NCBI GenBank assembly: GCA_047639615.1
Contig: JBLIOL010000039.1
Location: 1-24,643 of the forward strand
Direction: 5' to 3'
From: CAYWNK01 sp047639615
Lineage (GTDB): Bacteria; Planctomycetota; UBA1135; GCA-002686595
DNA length: 24,643 nucleotides
Shown piece by piece: positions 22,930 to 24,643 of the stretch (position 1 is its first letter; the number at the start of each line of letters is the position of its first letter). Made by a program: the position numbers and the translations under genes. A model generated the notes under the pieces. The model saw nothing but the letters and a program-made list of their open reading frames with translations, was not told the DNA's origin and made no database searches.

Positions 22930-24299
22930 GCGACCTTCCTATCTTTCTTGTCCTGGCGCTTGCCAGGCTCCAGCACGGTCTTGATCTCGAACATGGCCAA
23001 CATCGGAACGAAGCGGCAGAAGAGCAGGAAGAGCGTGAAGAACAGACCAAACCCGAAGATCAGGGAACCCATCTCGATCATGGTGGGCATGTAGCCCGTC
23101 CAACTCGAGGGCAGGAAATCCCGGCTCAGGGAGGTCACGATGATCACGAAGCGCTCGAACCACATGCCCACGTTGATCAACAGCGAGAGCACGAAGATCA
23201 TGGGCAGCGAGTTGCGCACGCGCTTGAACCAGAGCAGCTGCGGCGAGATCACGTTGCAGCTGAACATGATCCAGTAGGCCGGAGCAAAGGGGCCCGCCAT
23301 GCGGTTCTTGAAGGCGAACATCTCGTAGGTGCTGCCCGAGTACCAAGCGATGAAGAGCTCGGTCATGTAGGCCAAGCCCACGATGCTACCCGTGAAGACG
23401 AGCACCTTGCAGATAGAGTGCAGGTGCTTCATGGTGATGTAGTCCTCGAAGTTCATCACCTTGCGGGCGACGATCATCAGGGTCAGCACCATGGCGAAGC
23501 CCGAGAAGACCGCGCCGATCACGAAGTAGGGCGGGAAGACCGTGGTGTGCCAGCCGGGGATCACGGCGGTGGCGAAGTCCATACTCACCACGCTGTGTAC
23601 GGAGACCACTAGTGGCGCGGCCAGAGCGGCTAGCAAGGCACAGGTCATCTCGTAGCGCGACCAAGTGCGTGCCGAACCAACCCAACCGAAGCTGAGGAAG
23701 CCGAAGATCTTCTTACGCAAGCCCTTGGCCCGATCGCGCACGGTCGCGAGATCGGGGATCAGGCCCAGGTACCAAAACACCAGGGAGATGGTGAAGTAGG
23801 TGCCGATGGCAAACACATCCCAGAGCAAGGCCGAGCGGAAGTTCACCCACAGAGGTCCGCGCCCGTTGGGGTACGGGAAGACCCAGAAGGCAAGCCAAGG
23901 CCGGCCCATGTGGATCACCGGGTAGATGCCGGCGCAGATCACCGCGAAGATGGTCATGGCCTCCGCCGAGCGGTTGATCGAGGTGCGCCAGCGCTGGCGG
24001 AAGATCAAGAGCACGGCCGAGATCAAGGTACCGGCGTGGCCGATGCCGACCCAGAAGACGAAGTTGGTGATATCGAAGGCCCAACCCACCGTGCGGTTGA
24101 TACCCCAGGTACCGATGCCTGTCCTGACTTGGTAGGCGACGGCAAGGCCACCCACGCCCAAGGCCACAAGCGCTAGAGCCATGCCCACGTACCACAGCAT
24201 GGTGGGCCGCCGCTCGAGCGGCTTGCACACATCCTGGGTCACGTCCGCTGGGGTCTTGCCGCCCGTAATCAGCGGCACCTCTACAAAGTGATCAACCAT
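22926..24299 (-). CDS. actC: Alternative complex III quinol-binding membrane subunit ActC (NrfD/PsrC family)
   Basis: A 457-residue inner-membrane protein of the NrfD/PsrC family with about ten helices, the quinol-oxidising subunit of alternative complex III. Characteristic segments are 'GINRTVGWAFDITNFVFWVG' near helix 2, 'GHAGTLISAVLLIFRQRWR' and 'IHMGRPWLAFWVFPYPNGRG', plus 'MNFEDYITMKHLHSICKVLV' and 'SPQLLWFKRVRNSLPMIFVL' further on, all familiar from ActC. The start is the ATG at 24299, which has AGGAGG 9 nt upstream; an in-frame GTG at 24308 is too close to that site. It overlaps the actB end by 8 nt and the actD start by 4 nt, so translation along the operon should be coupled. Confidence 0.95.
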   Translation of the reverse strand: MVDHFVEVPLITGGKTPADVTQDVCKPLERRPTMLWYVGMALALVALGVGGLAVAYQVRTGIGTWGINRTVGWAFDITNFVFWVGIGHAGTLISAVLLIFRQRWRTSINRSAEAMTIFAVICAGIYPVIHMGRPWLAFWVFPYPNGRGPLWVNFRSALLWDVFAIGTYFTISLVFWYLGLIPDLATVRDRAKGLRKKIFGFLSFGWVGSARTWSRYEMTCALLAALAAPLVVSVHSVVSMDFATAVIPGWHTTVFPPYFVIGAVFSGFAMVLTLMIVARKVMNFEDYITMKHLHSICKVLVFTGSIVGLAYMTELFIAWYSGSTYEMFAFKNRMAGPFAPAYWIMFSCNVISPQLLWFKRVRNSLPMIFVLSLLINVGMWFERFVIIVTSLSRDFLPSSWTGYMPTMIEMGSLIFGFGLFFTLFLLFCRFVPMLAMFEIKTVLEPGKRQDKKDRKVA

Positions 24300-24643
24300 G
24301 TTGTTCACCCTCCTCTTCCGTATTGCGGATGCGCGCCAGGTAGTTGACGGATGGCTTCACGTTGAGCTCCTCGAGCACGCGATAGGAGCGCATGCGCTCT
24401 TTCAATTTCGACACAGCGCTCTCAGGGTCGCTCATGTCGCCAAAGACGATGGCCTGTGTCGGGCAGGACTGCTGGCAAGCCACCTTGATATCGCCGTCCG
24501 CCAGGGGCACGCCCTCGGCGATGGCTTCGGAGCGCGCTTCTTGGATGCGCTGCGCGCAGAAGGAGCACTTCTCCATGACCCCGCGCGAGCGGATGGTCAC
24601 GTCGGGATTGAGCGAGTGGTTCTGGAGCTTCTCCTCGCGCGGA
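24292..24643 (-). CDS. actB: Alternative complex III iron-sulfur/molybdopterin-like subunit ActB, C-terminal fragment
   Basis: Only the last 116 residues are inside the window; the frame stays open to the right edge. The visible part is the ferredoxin-like end of ActB: 'REEKLQNHSLNPDVTIRSRG', then the cluster motif VMEKCSFCAQRIQ and, further on, VACQQSCPTQAIVFGD, i.e. C-x2-C and C-x3-CP cysteines that hold 4Fe-4S clusters. Full ActB also has a molybdopterin-oxidoreductase-like domain without cofactor, which must lie outside. A GTG inside (24600) is not the real start. The tail 'EEEGEQHG' carries the ribosome site of actC. actA should stand further upstream, beyond the edge. Confidence 0.93.
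   Translation of the reverse strand, partial: PREEKLQNHSLNPDVTIRSRGVMEKCSFCAQRIQEARSEAIAEGVPLADGDIKVACQQSCPTQAIVFGDMSDPESAVSKLKERMRSYRVLEELNVKPSVNYLARIRNTEEEGEQHG

Overview
The window is compact, G+C-rich bacterial chromosome (clearly above 60% by eye) with no tRNA, rRNA, CRISPR array or transposase. It contains 23 genes I can support, two of them cut by the window edges. Several proteins carry lipoprotein signals, and a complete C-to-F block of alternative complex III is present, so the organism is Gram-negative. The gene mix (Cys-type sulfatase, FHA-protease fusion, oversized signal peptidase I, alternative complex III, few Shine-Dalgarno sites) fits Planctomycetota best. Myxococcota, Acidobacteriota or a related lineage cannot be excluded from sequence alone.

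Left part (1-5 kb): an edge-truncated NTF2-like lipoprotein, a small unknown protein, a spacer with short direct repeats, a lipoprotein sulfatase and a small PH-like protein lie on the minus strand. A PepSY membrane protein and a LOG-family phosphoribohydrolase follow on the plus strand with an ATGA overlap. They converge on an RNase Z-like hydrolase.

Middle left (4.2-9 kb, minus strand): an MshEN-domain protein, a tandem-PilZ protein and the RNase Z-like hydrolase form a probable operon with two c-di-GMP receptor candidates. Next come a small surface lipoprotein and a 507-residue protein with a DUF2325-like C-terminus. The latter is transcribed divergently from an FHA-transmembrane-trypsin fusion, across a region with a promoter-embedded palindrome.

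Middle (9-16.2 kb, plus strand): the FHA-protease, a biotin-protein ligase, RNase PH, an ITP/XTP pyrophosphatase, elongation factor 4 (LepA) and signal peptidase I form a tightly packed run joining RNA, nucleotide-pool, translation and secretion functions. The signal peptidase carries an insertion of about 230 residues between its catalytic boxes.

Right part (16.2-24.6 kb): an aldehyde dehydrogenase and a VanX-type D,D-dipeptidase lipoprotein (minus) stand divergent to a D-threonine aldolase/D-serine dehydratase-like enzyme and a phage Gp157-like protein (plus). After a 319-bp gene-free convergent stretch, the minus-strand actB(partial)-C-D-E-F operon fills the right end. It encodes the quinol:cytochrome c oxidoreductase of the respiratory chain. 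Its genes have strong Shine-Dalgarno sites and stop/start overlaps. Several plus-strand genes elsewhere instead have a TANNNT box 6-8 nt before the start codon, suggesting leaderless transcripts.
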